Shown here piece after piece: positions 15,941-24,226 of a stretch of DNA of 39,603 bases. Position 1 is the stretch's first letter. Each line of letters opens with the position of its first letter. Made by a program: the position numbers and the translations under genes. A model generated the notes under the pieces. The model worked only from the letters and a program-made list of their open reading frames with translations. It made no database searches and was not told where the DNA came from. This DNA is from Chloroflexota bacterium (GTDB taxonomy: Bacteria; Chloroflexota; Anaerolineae; Anaerolineales; Anaerolineaceae), in contig JAAYZW010000027.1 of NCBI GenBank assembly GCA_012514645.1, forward strand, positions 1 through 39,603, written 5' to 3'.

Positions 15941-16807
15941 ATGGCGAAAAAGAGTGGTTTAGGCAGAGGGTTGGATGCGCTAATCCCTAATTGGGAAGAC
16001 ACCCAAGCCGTTATTCCAGGCGATAAGGTTGTGATGGTGCCGATTGACAACATCAGTCCCAACCCGCATCAACCTCGGAAACAGTTTAACAGTGAAGGGC
16101 TGGAAGATCTCGCCAGTTCCATCCGCGAGCATGGCATCATTCAACCCCTTATTCTGATTTCAGCTGACAAACCAAATTTCTACACGCTGATCGCTGGTGA
16201 ACGCAGGCTGCGGGCAGCGAAAATCGCCGGTCTGCGAGAAGTGCCGGCAATCGTCCGTAGTGCCACCGAACAGGAACAACTCGAGTTCGCGATCATTGAG
16301 AATGTTCAGCGCGAAGACCTGAACCCATTGGAGCGGGCACGCGCTTACCAGAATTTGGTCGATGGGTTTTCCCTGACCCACGAAGAGATCGCCCGTCGGG
16401 TTGGCAAAAGCCGCGTTTCGGTCACCAATACCTTGCGTTTGCTCAATTTGCCCCCACTTGCCCAGGCATCGGTCTTGAACGGTGAAATTACTGAAGGTCA
16501 TGCCAGGGCATTGCTGGGCTTGCCAAATGCCCGGGCAATTGACTCAGCACTCGATTCGGTGGTTTCGTTGAATCTCAACGTCCGTCAAACCGAAGCGCTG
16601 GTCGGCAAGCTAACCGGAAAAAGCCCGCGACCAGGCAGCCCAATTCCACGTTCACCTGAGATTGAGGACCTGGAAAATAAGCTCAGGCAGTTTTTTCATA
16701 CAAAGGTGAGCCTCACTAAGGGTGTGCGTGGCGGTACCATCAGCATCTCGTTTTACTCAGATGAAGAGTTGAACGGAATCCTCGATTCATTGGGTCTCAA
16801 TGACTAA
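15941..16807 (+). CDS. parB: Chromosome partitioning protein ParB (Spo0J)
   Basis: 288 residues. It opens with the typical KKSGLGRGLDALIP. The CTP-binding ParB/sulfiredoxin domain (about 30-125) has both hallmark boxes, AGERRLRAAK and ENVQREDLNPLERA. A helix-turn-helix (about 135-185: THEEIARRVGKSRVSVTNTL) and a C-terminal dimerisation segment follow. ParB binds parS, slides as a CTP clamp and is moved by ParA. Ribosome-binding site AGGAG precedes the ATG. No sequence close to the canonical 16-bp palindromic parS was seen in the window by eye. The last 8 bp overlap the amidohydrolase start. Confidence 0.97.
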   Translation: MAKKSGLGRGLDALIPNWEDTQAVIPGDKVVMVPIDNISPNPHQPRKQFNSEGLEDLASSIREHGIIQPLILISADKPNFYTLIAGERRLRAAKIAGLREVPAIVRSATEQEQLEFAIIENVQREDLNPLERARAYQNLVDGFSLTHEEIARRVGKSRVSVTNTLRLLNLPPLAQASVLNGEITEGHARALLGLPNARAIDSALDSVVSLNLNVRQTEALVGKLTGKSPRPGSPIPRSPEIEDLENKLRQFFHTKVSLTKGVRGGTISISFYSDEELNGILDSLGLND

Positions 16808-18374
16808 AAGCCTGCTTTTCACAAATTGCCATTTCCCCACCATGTTCCAGTTGGAAGGCGACAGCCTCCTTCTGGAATCGGGGTCGATCAGGTTTGTAGG
16901 CACGCTCAATGAAGCCAGGAAAAAAGCCCCGGCAAAGACAGAAGAAATCGATCTGGCAGGCAGGACCGTCATGCCGGGTTTCTGTGATTTCCATCTACAC
17001 CTGGCAAACACCGCCGAACAATTAGACTCGGTTGACTGCGAAACAAACAGCCTGGACGAATGTCTGCGTCGGGTTGCGGCGAAAGCGAAGATTACCCCCT
17101 CTGGTGAGTGGATTATTGGCTACGGCTGGAACCAGAATGCCTGGCAGCCAGCCGAATATGGCACAGCCACCCAGCTCGACAACATCAGCCGCGACCACCC
17201 GGTTTTGTTGCACGCGAAATCACTGCATGCCGCCTGGGTTAATACTCTGGGCTTGCGCATTGCTGGCATTGATCACCAAACTCCCGACCCACAAGGCGGC
17301 GTAATTCTCAGGAATTCCAAGGGCGACCCAACCGGAATATTGCTGGAAAATGCAGCCTTCGCCATTAACAATTTCTTGCCCGAACCAACCGTTGATCAAA
17401 GCGCCCGAAAGATCCTGCGAGCGCAAACCTACCTGCACAGCCTCGGTATCACTGCTGTGCACGATTTTGACCGTTTCGAATGCGCGGAAGCTTTGCTTTT
17501 GTTGACCGAACGTGATCAGCTAAGGCTGCGAGTGACCAAAAATCTGCCCTCAGAGCAAGTGCGCTATGTGCTGGAAGAAAACTGGCGTGGAAGGTTAAAC
17601 AAGCCGCCTTTTTTGAAACCTGGCTGGTTGAAAGCTTTTGCTGATGGCGCTTTAGGTCCGCAGAGTGCCGCCATGCTTGAGCCCTACGAAGGTTCACAAA
17701 ATACTGGTATGTTGCTTTTAGAAGCCGAAGAAATTGTCGGGTTGGGAGAAAAAGCTGCGGAAGCTGGTTGGCCGCTCACTGTTCACGCTATCGGTGATCG
17801 TGCTGTGCGGGAGGTTCTGGATGGCTACACCATGCTCCGTGCTTCTGAGCAGAAACATGGCAGGCATTCCTTGCCTCACCGCATTGAACACGTGCAGATC
17901 ATCAAAACCGATGACCTTCGAAGGATGAAGGCGCTGGATGTGATCGCCTCTGTTCAACCGATTCACGCCCCCTCAGATATGTTTACTGCCGTTAATCACT
18001 GGGGAAAGCGCACCGTCGGTGCCTATGCCTATCAAAGCATGCTGTCCAGCGGCATCACCACCCGTTTCGGCTCAGACGCGCCAGTCGAGAGCCCCAATCC
18101 TTTCCTTGGCATTCACGCCGCAGTCACGCGACAGCGACTTGCCGGTCAGCCAATCGGTGGTTGGCACCCGGAGCAGAAAGTCCCCCTTAAAGCCGCCATC
18201 GATGCCTATGCGCAGCCAATCCTTTCAAAGACCCGCCTGAATTTGCTTACAGAGGGCATGCCGGCCGATCTTGTGGTTCTCGAGAATGATCTCTTTGAAC
18301 TGGAACCATCAACTTTAGCAGATGTCAAGCCGGTTATGACCGTGGTTGCCGGTGAAATTGTTTTTAGCAGGTAG
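16800..18374 (+). CDS. Amidohydrolase family protein (YtcJ-like, Amidohydro_3)
   Basis: 524 residues. Amidohydrolase landmarks appear in order: the metal-binding HxH in GFCDFHLHLAN (about 60-68), TVHAIGD (about 327), PHRIEHVQII (about 360) and the Asp of GSDAPVESPNPFLGIH (about 422-437). This matches the YtcJ/NfdA group of metal-dependent hydrolases, which act on N-substituted amides; the substrate is unknown. There is no signal peptide. The start overlaps the parB stop by 8 bp and the GNAT gene begins 3 bp after the stop, so all are in one transcript. Confidence 0.9.
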   Translation: MTKSLLFTNCHFPTMFQLEGDSLLLESGSIRFVGTLNEARKKAPAKTEEIDLAGRTVMPGFCDFHLHLANTAEQLDSVDCETNSLDECLRRVAAKAKITPSGEWIIGYGWNQNAWQPAEYGTATQLDNISRDHPVLLHAKSLHAAWVNTLGLRIAGIDHQTPDPQGGVILRNSKGDPTGILLENAAFAINNFLPEPTVDQSARKILRAQTYLHSLGITAVHDFDRFECAEALLLLTERDQLRLRVTKNLPSEQVRYVLEENWRGRLNKPPFLKPGWLKAFADGALGPQSAAMLEPYEGSQNTGMLLLEAEEIVGLGEKAAEAGWPLTVHAIGDRAVREVLDGYTMLRASEQKHGRHSLPHRIEHVQIIKTDDLRRMKALDVIASVQPIHAPSDMFTAVNHWGKRTVGAYAYQSMLSSGITTRFGSDAPVESPNPFLGIHAAVTRQRLAGQPIGGWHPEQKVPLKAAIDAYAQPILSKTRLNLLTEGMPADLVVLENDLFELEPSTLADVKPVMTVVAGEIVFSR

Positions 18375-18377
18375 GCC

Positions 18378-19220
18378 ATGCATCCTGAAATTCGATCAGG
18401 AAATGAAGATAGCCAGGCTGAGTTATTGCGCTTTATAAACAGCCCGCAGTTGGCTTTCGAGTATCTCGACTGGTTTCCGAGCCGTTCCCGCCTAGCTGAA
18501 CCCTCCACTTTCTACCTGTGTTCTGAGCAAGGCATTGCCGCGTTGATCTCTGTCGCGCCTGAGAAGCCGTCTTTTGCCTGGATACGCTTTTTTTATTCCT
18601 GGCGGGATGGCAGGCATGGAGAGTATTTTTCGAAACTTCTGAATCACGCATGCGATTGGTTGATTCAGAGATGCACACAACAGCTTTACTGTCTTGCCCC
18701 AAATGATTGGGTTGAAAATTTATTGGTCGGAAACGCATTTCAACAGCAAAATCAGATCATCTCACTTTCGACACCGGCAATCTCCGGGTCTGCCCCCATG
18801 CTTAAGCCAGGCATCCGCATCAGACCCACACGGCTTGGGGATCTGCCCCAGATTGAAGAACTTGACAATATCTGCTTCCAGACGCCCTGGCAGATGAATC
18901 CTGCTTCAGTAGAAAAAAGTTATTTTGCATGCGAATATGCCAGCCTTGCTGAGGTTGACGGCAGCATCGTCGCCTACCAGATGACAACGCGCACCTTCGA
19001 CAATCTGCATCTGGCACGCATTGCCGTGCACCCCGATTTTCGCGGTCTCGGCATAGCCAGGGCGCTGCTTTTTGACCTGAAGGAGCATTTTGAAGATACC
19101 GGAGTTGAGTCTGTTAGTGTCAACACCCCGGTAGATAACAAGCCTTCGCTGAGGTTGTACCATTCACTTGGTTTCCGCCAGGTGGGCAGCCTCCTGCCTG
19201 TATTTCAAAAACAGCTATAA
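18378..19220 (+). CDS. GNAT family N-acetyltransferase
   Basis: 280 residues. The C-terminal half (about 145-278) is a clear GNAT domain: RPTRLGDLPQIEELD, then the acetyl-CoA-binding motif A with ARIAVHPDFRGLGIARALL, and NKPSLRLYHSLGFRQVG at the end. The N-terminal half (about 1-140) has the length of a second, degenerate GNAT fold but lacks an RGxG loop, so this is probably a tandem GNAT with one active domain. The acceptor is unknown. It is co-transcribed with parAB and the amidohydrolase. Confidence 0.87.
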   Translation: MHPEIRSGNEDSQAELLRFINSPQLAFEYLDWFPSRSRLAEPSTFYLCSEQGIAALISVAPEKPSFAWIRFFYSWRDGRHGEYFSKLLNHACDWLIQRCTQQLYCLAPNDWVENLLVGNAFQQQNQIISLSTPAISGSAPMLKPGIRIRPTRLGDLPQIEELDNICFQTPWQMNPASVEKSYFACEYASLAEVDGSIVAYQMTTRTFDNLHLARIAVHPDFRGLGIARALLFDLKEHFEDTGVESVSVNTPVDNKPSLRLYHSLGFRQVGSLLPVFQKQL

Positions 19221-19249
19221 TACTAAAAATTTCGCTTTCAGGAGTAACT

Positions 19250-19900
19250 ATGACAAGCCTCAAAAACCAACGGGAAGTATTAAAAGCGCAACGCGGAAGC
19301 CAGAAGAAAAAAACCATAACATCAGTTGCTGCGGTAATCGGTGTCGTTGTTGTTGCCCTGCTTTTACTTTACTTCATACCTCGCCGCCAGGTGGACGGAC
19401 CCTCCGTTGGTGACCCCAATGCCCCGGTAAAGGTAGAGCAGTTTTCTAACTTTACCTGCTCTTACTGTCGTTCTTTCGCCCTGGAGAGCGAACCTGATTT
19501 CATCAAAGAATATGTCGACAGCGGGAAGGTCTACCTGACTTATTTTAATTACCAGTTCCAGGAGGATGATTCAAGCAAGGCTGCCAAGGCAACCTATTGC
19601 GCTGGCGAGCAGAACAAGTTTTGGGATTACAAGAAACTGGTTTACCAAAATGCCACCTTCGCGGGGGCATTCGCAGACGAGAGCCTGCGTAACTACGCCA
19701 GCAACGTTGGGCTGAATATGGCAGATTTTGAGGAATGCCTCGAAAGTGACCGCCAGGTGAAAGTCATCTCAGATGGCAGACAATATGCCCAAATGCTTGG
19801 TGTCAATGCCACCCCGACCTTCTCGGTCAACGGTAAGTTGGTTTACCAAAACGAGCTGATAGCTGCCGTCGATGCAGCCCTGGCTGAGGCTGGTCAGTAA
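19250..19900 (+). CDS. DsbA/thioredoxin-like membrane-anchored thiol protein
   Basis: 216 residues. A basic cytoplasmic start and one membrane segment (about 22-43) lead to an extracytoplasmic thioredoxin-fold domain. The active-site motif is CSYC (about 73-76, within FSNFTCSYCRSFALE) and the cis-Pro loop is GVNATPTFSVNGK (about 183-195). The arrangement matches DsbA/BdbD-type (Thioredoxin_4) oxidoreductases that form or exchange disulfides outside the membrane. Two more Cys (in TYCAGE and FEECLE) could form a structural bond. AGGAG precedes the ATG, and a Rho-independent terminator follows the stop. Confidence 0.9.
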   Translation: MTSLKNQREVLKAQRGSQKKKTITSVAAVIGVVVVALLLLYFIPRRQVDGPSVGDPNAPVKVEQFSNFTCSYCRSFALESEPDFIKEYVDSGKVYLTYFNYQFQEDDSSKAAKATYCAGEQNKFWDYKKLVYQNATFAGAFADESLRNYASNVGLNMADFEECLESDRQVKVISDGRQYAQMLGVNATPTFSVNGKLVYQNELIAAVDAALAEAGQ

Positions 19901-19917
19901 AACGACATCAAATTCCG

Positions 19918-19947
19918 AATGGGATGGCAGCACGCTATCCCATTTTT
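19918..19947 (+). terminator. Rho-independent terminator after the DsbA-like gene
   Basis: AATGGGAT (19918-19925) pairs perfectly with ATCCCATT (19937-19944) around an 11-base loop, followed by a run of T to 19947. It lies 18 bp past the stop and closes the plus-strand operon that begins with the PfkB gene. Confidence 0.8.
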
Positions 19948-20079
19948 GATTCCATATGAATATTGATATTGTCACCGTTCGGAAATCAACGGGCAAAATG
20001 AGGTTGGCATCTACATATTGCGACGGATATCTGTGATGTCAATGGGGTGACCGGCGAAACCAGAAGTAGACTTCAGACG

Positions 20080-20193
20080 CTAATAAGCTATCCCGAGTGC
20101 GTTAAGAGCCAATAAGAACAAAACCGCCAAAAGCAATAACGGCAGCACGCTGCTGGTGATTATGGCAGCAACGTTGATTAGCGTCCCGGTCAC
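20080..20193 (-). CDS. Possible 37-residue single-span membrane protein
   Basis: A GTG-initiated frame starts 2 bp after the adenosyltransferase stop and ends at TAG 20080-20082. The product is almost entirely hydrophobic (for example VLPLLLLAVLFLLALNALG, one membrane span) with polar ends. No ribosome-binding site independent of the upstream gene is seen, so it would depend on translational coupling. It could be a real small membrane protein or chance; no homologue is recognised. Confidence 0.3.
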   Translation of the reverse strand: MTGTLINVAAIITSSVLPLLLLAVLFLLALNALGIAY

Positions 20194-20194
20194 A

Positions 20195-20722
20195 TTATGC
20201 CGGGTCCTGGTCCAAATGTTTAAGAATTAATAAAAAGCAGAGGGTGCTCAGCCGGTTGAGGTACTGACGCGCGTTTAGCGCTTCCACCTGCAGGGCATCG
20301 AACCCGGCATTCAACTCCCGTTCCACTCTGCGGATGGTCGCGCGGGCAAAGTCGAGCACGCCGGTGGCTTTATTTTCACCCGGGAAAATGAAGCGGGCAG
20401 GCATCACTACCTGCTCTTTTAGCGATTGGAGCACACTTTCGAGGTTGGTCAGTTTTTCGGCAAAAAAGTCAGATTCTTCAGGAGCTTCTCTCTCAGTTCC
20501 CAATTGGGCGATAAAGCCCATTAGCTGCGAAAGGTCTTGCTGACAATTGGTCAGTACAACCCGGTCTTCTTCCAGAGGCAGAAAAGCTTTGGTGACGCTC
20601 AGAGCGGCAGAAGCTTCGTCGATGCTGCCGAGCAAGCGGATGCGTAAGTCGCTCTTACTGACTCCACGCGCGCCGAGCAAATCGGTATAGCCAATTGGAT
20701 TTCTCGATTTTTTCGTATCCAT
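20195..20722 (-). CDS. PduO-type cobalamin adenosyltransferase homologue, motif-deficient
   Basis: 175 residues, helical, with the PduO/CobA2 order visible: LGARGVSKSDLRIRLLGSID (canonical SL-gG-R-V-sKdd-R-eayGtiDE), FIFPGENKATGVLDFARAT, IRRVERE (canonical RRaER) and YLNRLS near the end. However, the N-terminal ATP-binding TGDDGTT box is absent, replaced by NPIGYTD, and the Asp after YLNRLS is Thr. The family transfers adenosyl from ATP to cob(I)alamin. With these changes catalysis is doubtful, and a cobalamin-binding or structural role is possible. It follows the solute-binding protein by 29 bp in the same operon. Confidence 0.75.
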   Translation of the reverse strand: MDTKKSRNPIGYTDLLGARGVSKSDLRIRLLGSIDEASAALSVTKAFLPLEEDRVVLTNCQQDLSQLMGFIAQLGTEREAPEESDFFAEKLTNLESVLQSLKEQVVMPARFIFPGENKATGVLDFARATIRRVERELNAGFDALQVEALNARQYLNRLSTLCFLLILKHLDQDPA

Positions 20723-20751
20723 GGTTTCATCTCCAATATTGATCAGAGGCT

Positions 20752-22407
20752 TTACTCAACACCAGTCAGGATATACCATTCCCGCACGTTATTAAAACGG
20801 TCCGCAGGGTTATACACCGGACCAAACATTAAGTCTTTGATCGAGTCTTTAACGGCGTAATTGTAAACCGGGTAAAAAAGCGGCAAGGATGGCAGATCTT
20901 CTTCGAAAAGCACCTGGAAGTTGCGATAAAGCCGTCTGCGAACTTCAACCCCAGGCACCTGTCGGGCTTGTTCGAGATAGCTGCTGGCGGTAGCGTTAGA
21001 CCATTGGGCATAGTTTTGCCCGCCGTCGATCTGCGATTCAGCCCAAAATTGGTATGGGTCAGGGTCGGGTGTTTCTGAAAGATCAACATCGACCAGTGCC
21101 ATCTGGTAATCCCGATTCTCAAGCCGGGCGATCACCTGGTCATGCGCTAACGGCAATACAGTCACGCCCACACCAACCTTTTGCCAGTTCTGACGCAAAA
21201 TTTCTGCCATAGCAATATGTTCTGGGTCATCGGGCGTTAGCAGCTCAAGTTCAATCGGAGCACCGTCACTAAGAAAGCGCCCATCTTCAACCTGGCTCAG
21301 CCCCATCGCAGCCAAAATCTGCCTGGCACCATCGGGGTCATAGCGATATTCGCTTTGTTCCGGGTAAAAAGCCCAGTTGCCAGGCATGATCGGACCTTGC
21401 GCGAAAACGCCCTGACCATTTAAGACTTCGTCGATCATTTCTTGTCGATTGATGCCAGCCATCAATGCCTTGCGGAAGTCCGCGTTTTGCAACACAGGCA
21501 CGTTGGCGTTGCGCAGGTTAAGGAAAACGATACTGAGTTTCGGCTGGCGGCTGGAGTAAAGGTTCAGACCCGTTTGATTCAGAACGGTCGAAAGGTCTGC
21601 GTTGTGAATCCGTGAAAGTCCGTCTACTTCACCCTCCAGGTAGGCATCCAGGGCAGCACTCTCATCGGGGTAATAGCGGAAACGGATTTCATCGATAAAC
21701 GGCTGCCCATCGAAATAGTATTCAAATGAAACCAGGTTTATCCCGGTTATCGTGCCGTTTTCGATTTCGATCGAATCAAAGCGAAAAGGACCAGACCCAA
21801 TTGGGTTGAGGTTGAAAGGATGATCGACCAGCGCATCCATCCCCAGGTTGCCGAGCAAATGCGCTGGCAGAACCTGGAAATTCAAGTAATCCATGAAAGG
21901 CGCGTAGGCAACCGGGAGAGAGAATTCGAGGATCGTGTCCGAAACCACGCTGACTGTTACCGCATTCCAAAATTCTTGTAAGTTCGCAGGGATCAGCGGA
22001 CTTTGACTTTGCAATAGCGAGATTGTATAAACAACATCATTAGCGGTCAATGGGGTTCCATCGTGCCAGACGGCATCGGCACGCAGGTTCACCGTGTATA
22101 CGGCTCCATCTTCAGAGACATTCCAGCTTCGAGCCAGGTCACCAACTGGAAGACCGCTGGCATCAAAACGAACCAGGCTGCTGAACAAGAGCCGGTTAAT
22201 ATCGCGATCGGGCTGGTTGAGGTGATCCAACATCGGGTTAAGACGCATGAATGCACCCACAAGCGCTTCTGTATAACTGCCGCCGCTAATTGGGCTCGGA
22301 GTTTGAACAACTTCTTCCTGTGGGGACTGCTGGTGGAAATAAAGCACAACCCCAACCACCAGTGCGGTGATCAGAACAATGAGCAACTGCCAACGGAATT
22401 TTCGCAT
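20752..22407 (-). CDS. ABC transporter substrate-binding protein, family 5 (peptide/nickel type)
   Basis: 551 residues from ATG 22407; an in-frame TTG at 22422 is possible but would put MSLLF before the signal. The N-terminal signal/anchor is about 5-25 (WQLLIVLITALVVGVVLYF), with no lipobox Cys, so it is probably membrane-anchored. SBP_bac_5 features follow: an early LVRFDASGLPVGDLARSWNV, DAVWHDGTPLTANDVVYTI, and a central FRKALMAGINRQEMIDEVL. Such proteins capture oligopeptides or similar solutes outside the cell for an ABC importer. No permease or ATPase genes are in the window, so it is an orphan here. It follows secG by 86 bp. Confidence 0.92.
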   Translation of the reverse strand: MRKFRWQLLIVLITALVVGVVLYFHQQSPQEEVVQTPSPISGGSYTEALVGAFMRLNPMLDHLNQPDRDINRLLFSSLVRFDASGLPVGDLARSWNVSEDGAVYTVNLRADAVWHDGTPLTANDVVYTISLLQSQSPLIPANLQEFWNAVTVSVVSDTILEFSLPVAYAPFMDYLNFQVLPAHLLGNLGMDALVDHPFNLNPIGSGPFRFDSIEIENGTITGINLVSFEYYFDGQPFIDEIRFRYYPDESAALDAYLEGEVDGLSRIHNADLSTVLNQTGLNLYSSRQPKLSIVFLNLRNANVPVLQNADFRKALMAGINRQEMIDEVLNGQGVFAQGPIMPGNWAFYPEQSEYRYDPDGARQILAAMGLSQVEDGRFLSDGAPIELELLTPDDPEHIAMAEILRQNWQKVGVGVTVLPLAHDQVIARLENRDYQMALVDVDLSETPDPDPYQFWAESQIDGGQNYAQWSNATASSYLEQARQVPGVEVRRRLYRNFQVLFEEDLPSLPLFYPVYNYAVKDSIKDLMFGPVYNPADRFNNVREWYILTGVE

Positions 22408-22421
22408 AAACAATAGAGACA

Positions 22422-22440
22422 ACTCACGGTTTGGGTGAGT
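22422..22440 (-). promoter_or_regulatory. Hairpin between secG and the solute-binding protein gene
   Basis: ACTCAC (minus strand, 22440-22435) pairs with GTGAGT (22427-22422) around a 7-base loop, 14 bp upstream of the ATG at 22407. Pyrimidines follow but no true T-run. It may be a weak attenuator or a transcript-processing hairpin. Confidence 0.3.
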
Positions 22441-22493
22441 CGCCTCTTTTCTCCATGATCAGGTTGATATGGCTTTGAAATTGTAAAGGAGAC

Positions 22494-22712
22494 TTACCCC
22501 GATACAATAACGCTGACCAAAGCCAAAATGATAAAGGTAGCGCTCAAGGCAATCGTGATAAAAAACATCACACGATCGATGCCGCGCCTTTTAGTATAGA
22601 CCCCACCAGAATCGCCGCCGGTAAGACCACCAAGACCAATGCCTTTGCTTTGCACCAGGATACTGGCAATCAAAGCAAGGGAAATTATAATTAGGGCAAT
22701 GTTTAAAATCAT
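22494..22712 (-). CDS. secG: Preprotein translocase subunit SecG
   Basis: 72 residues with two membrane segments (about 2-20 and 48-70) and the conserved cytoplasmic loop rich in Gly between them (QSKGIGLGGLTGGDSGGVY, followed by KRRGIDR), characteristic of SecG. It assists SecYEG protein export by easing SecA cycling. Ribosome-binding site GGAGGT lies upstream. It begins the minus-strand operon with the solute-binding protein and the adenosyltransferase homologue. Confidence 0.95.
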   Translation of the reverse strand: MILNIALIIISLALIASILVQSKGIGLGGLTGGDSGGVYTKRRGIDRVMFFITIALSATFIILALVSVIVSG

Positions 22713-22744
22713 TAAATACTTAACCTCCAGGTTACAACAGGTAG

Positions 22745-22750
22745 ATTATA
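22745..22750 (-). promoter_or_regulatory. Candidate -10 box upstream of secG
   Basis: A perfect TATAAT on the minus strand, 32 bp before the secG ATG. A second copy lies about 20 bp further upstream. No -35 at standard spacing is convincing. Confidence 0.35.
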
Positions 22751-22852
22751 CCAAACTAACAAAAAATCATTATACACAGAATTCCTGATTTTTGTAAGTA
22801 AAGTCATATCCCGCTCAGCAATTCTAAATAAGGAAATTAGCAGACCTAAAAA

Positions 22853-22926
22853 TACAGAATGCAGGGTTAATCGGGCTCCAAATTTGAGGCTGCAACAAAA
22901 GAACTTATAACAACGGTTAGAACCCG
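22853..22926 (+). repeat. Interspersed repeat, unit C (copy 2)
   Basis: AAAATACAGAA, GGTTAATCGGG, ATTTGAGGCT, ATAACAACGGTTAGAACCC match 3604-3685 in order and orientation with scattered differences. Here it is not accompanied by recognisable units A or B, only by a decayed GAACCCGG at its right end. It lies in the 276-bp divergent gap between secG and the PHP gene. Confidence 0.5.
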
Positions 22927-22988
22927 GCGTAAAAGTGCCAGTCAGGATTATGCGTGTTTGAACCTTACTTCATCGAGATCAACCAATA

Positions 22989-24104
22989 ATGTTTGTGGAG
23001 GTTGAGAAGTCAACTGACGGTATAATCTACCCTGATATGAGCGAAGAACTGATTGTCGCCCTGCACATGCATACCCGTTATTCGGATGGCGCCGGCTTGC
23101 ACAAAGACCTCGCGGAAGCCGGGTTGGACGCGGGAGTGGACGTATTGCTGGTCACAGACCACAATGTGCTCGTCCAGGGTGTGGGTGGCTATCACCAGCG
23201 CGGAAAGCGACGCTTGCTTATGCTCGTCGGCGAAGAGGTTCACGACACCACGCTGTCGGGCGGCGGTTCGCACATGCTCCTTTTTGGGCACAACCAGGGG
23301 CTCTCACGCTACGCGGCAGAACCGCAAAGATTGATCGACCAGGCAAACGCTGCCGGCACCCTCAGTTTTATCGCCCATCCTGTTGAAGACCCCTTGCCCG
23401 CCTTTAATGAAGGTGAATTTAGCTGGAGAGATTGGTCGGTCAAAGGTTACACCGGCATCGAACTGTGGAACCAGATGAGCGAGTTTAAGACGCGCTCTCA
23501 TTCTCTGCCCAAAGCGGCACTGCACGCCCTATTCCCCCAGTTTATGAGCCAGGGACCATTGGAACGCACCCTGCAACTTTGGGACCGATTGCTGCTTTCC
23601 AGCAAACAACCCGTGGTTGCGGTTGCCGGTGTGGATGCCCACAATACACAATATAAATATGGACCGCTGAAGATCAGGGTTTACCCCTATGCTTTCCAGT
23701 TCCGTTCTTTCTCGACTCACATTTTGACCCCCAGCAAACTGACTGGCGAGATTAACACCGACCGAAAGATGATTCTGGATGCCCTGCGGCTCGGACATGC
23801 CTTTTGCGCCTATGACCTCCCGCACCCCACCCGGGGCTTTCGGTTTACCTGTAACACCAATGACGGCACTTTCATGATGGGCGACCAGGTGCAGGTTGAT
23901 GCCGGGCTGACTTTCCAGGTGCGCCTGCCGATTCGAACACACGTTCGCCTACTCAAAGATGGCGTGGTGGTGAAGGAACACCATGACCGCGAAGTTTTGA
24001 CATATTTGACCAAAGAGCCAGGCATCTACCGCGCAGAAGTTTATATCGACTACCTCAACCGCCACCGCGGCTGGATTTTTAGCAACCCGATTTACGCGAT
24101 TTGA
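22989..24104 (+). CDS. PHP domain metal-dependent phosphoesterase-like protein
   Basis: 371 residues from ATG 22989; the ATG at 23037 (just before SEELIVALHMHT) is a credible alternative, as the first 16 residues look non-conserved. PHP motifs are clear: LHMHTRYSDG, VTDHNVL, a Glu in LMLVGEEVH, SFIAHPVED, and AVAGVDAHNTQ, giving the expected His/Asp/Glu metal cluster. The C-terminal part (about 285-371) is a beta-rich domain of the kind found after PHP in secreted or CehA-type phosphoesterases, although no signal peptide is seen. The substrate is not predictable. It precedes the FHA genes by 122 bp. Confidence 0.87.
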   Translation: MFVEVEKSTDGIIYPDMSEELIVALHMHTRYSDGAGLHKDLAEAGLDAGVDVLLVTDHNVLVQGVGGYHQRGKRRLLMLVGEEVHDTTLSGGGSHMLLFGHNQGLSRYAAEPQRLIDQANAAGTLSFIAHPVEDPLPAFNEGEFSWRDWSVKGYTGIELWNQMSEFKTRSHSLPKAALHALFPQFMSQGPLERTLQLWDRLLLSSKQPVVAVAGVDAHNTQYKYGPLKIRVYPYAFQFRSFSTHILTPSKLTGEINTDRKMILDALRLGHAFCAYDLPHPTRGFRFTCNTNDGTFMMGDQVQVDAGLTFQVRLPIRTHVRLLKDGVVVKEHHDREVLTYLTKEPGIYRAEVYIDYLNRHRGWIFSNPIYAI

Positions 24105-24205
24105 CCACATCACTCCAGGTCACCCATAAAAAAGGATGCCTCCGCAAATTTCCCGCAATTGGTGTGGACGCTGTTGCGACCATCTCGGGTTCCATAGTTC
24201 AAAGG

Positions 24206-24211
24206 TATAAT
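24206..24211 (+). promoter_or_regulatory. Candidate -10 box before the FhaA-like gene
   Basis: A perfect TATAAT lies 15 bp before the preferred ATG at 24227, so transcription from it would give a leader only a few bases long. TTGCGA at 24174-24179 is 26 bp away, too far for a standard -35. Weak evidence. Confidence 0.3.
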
Positions 24212-24226
24212 TCCAGCGAGGCAATC

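Noticed and set aside
14139-16807. parS site near parAB
   Set aside because: No sequence close to the canonical TGTTTCACGTGAAACA was seen near these genes; GCATGC dyads at 14202-14219 do not match it.
24101-24226. Extension of the FhaA-like frame to a TTG at 24101
   Set aside because: The added residues do not resemble FhaA, while the ATG at 24227 has a well-placed GAGG and the typical family N-terminus.
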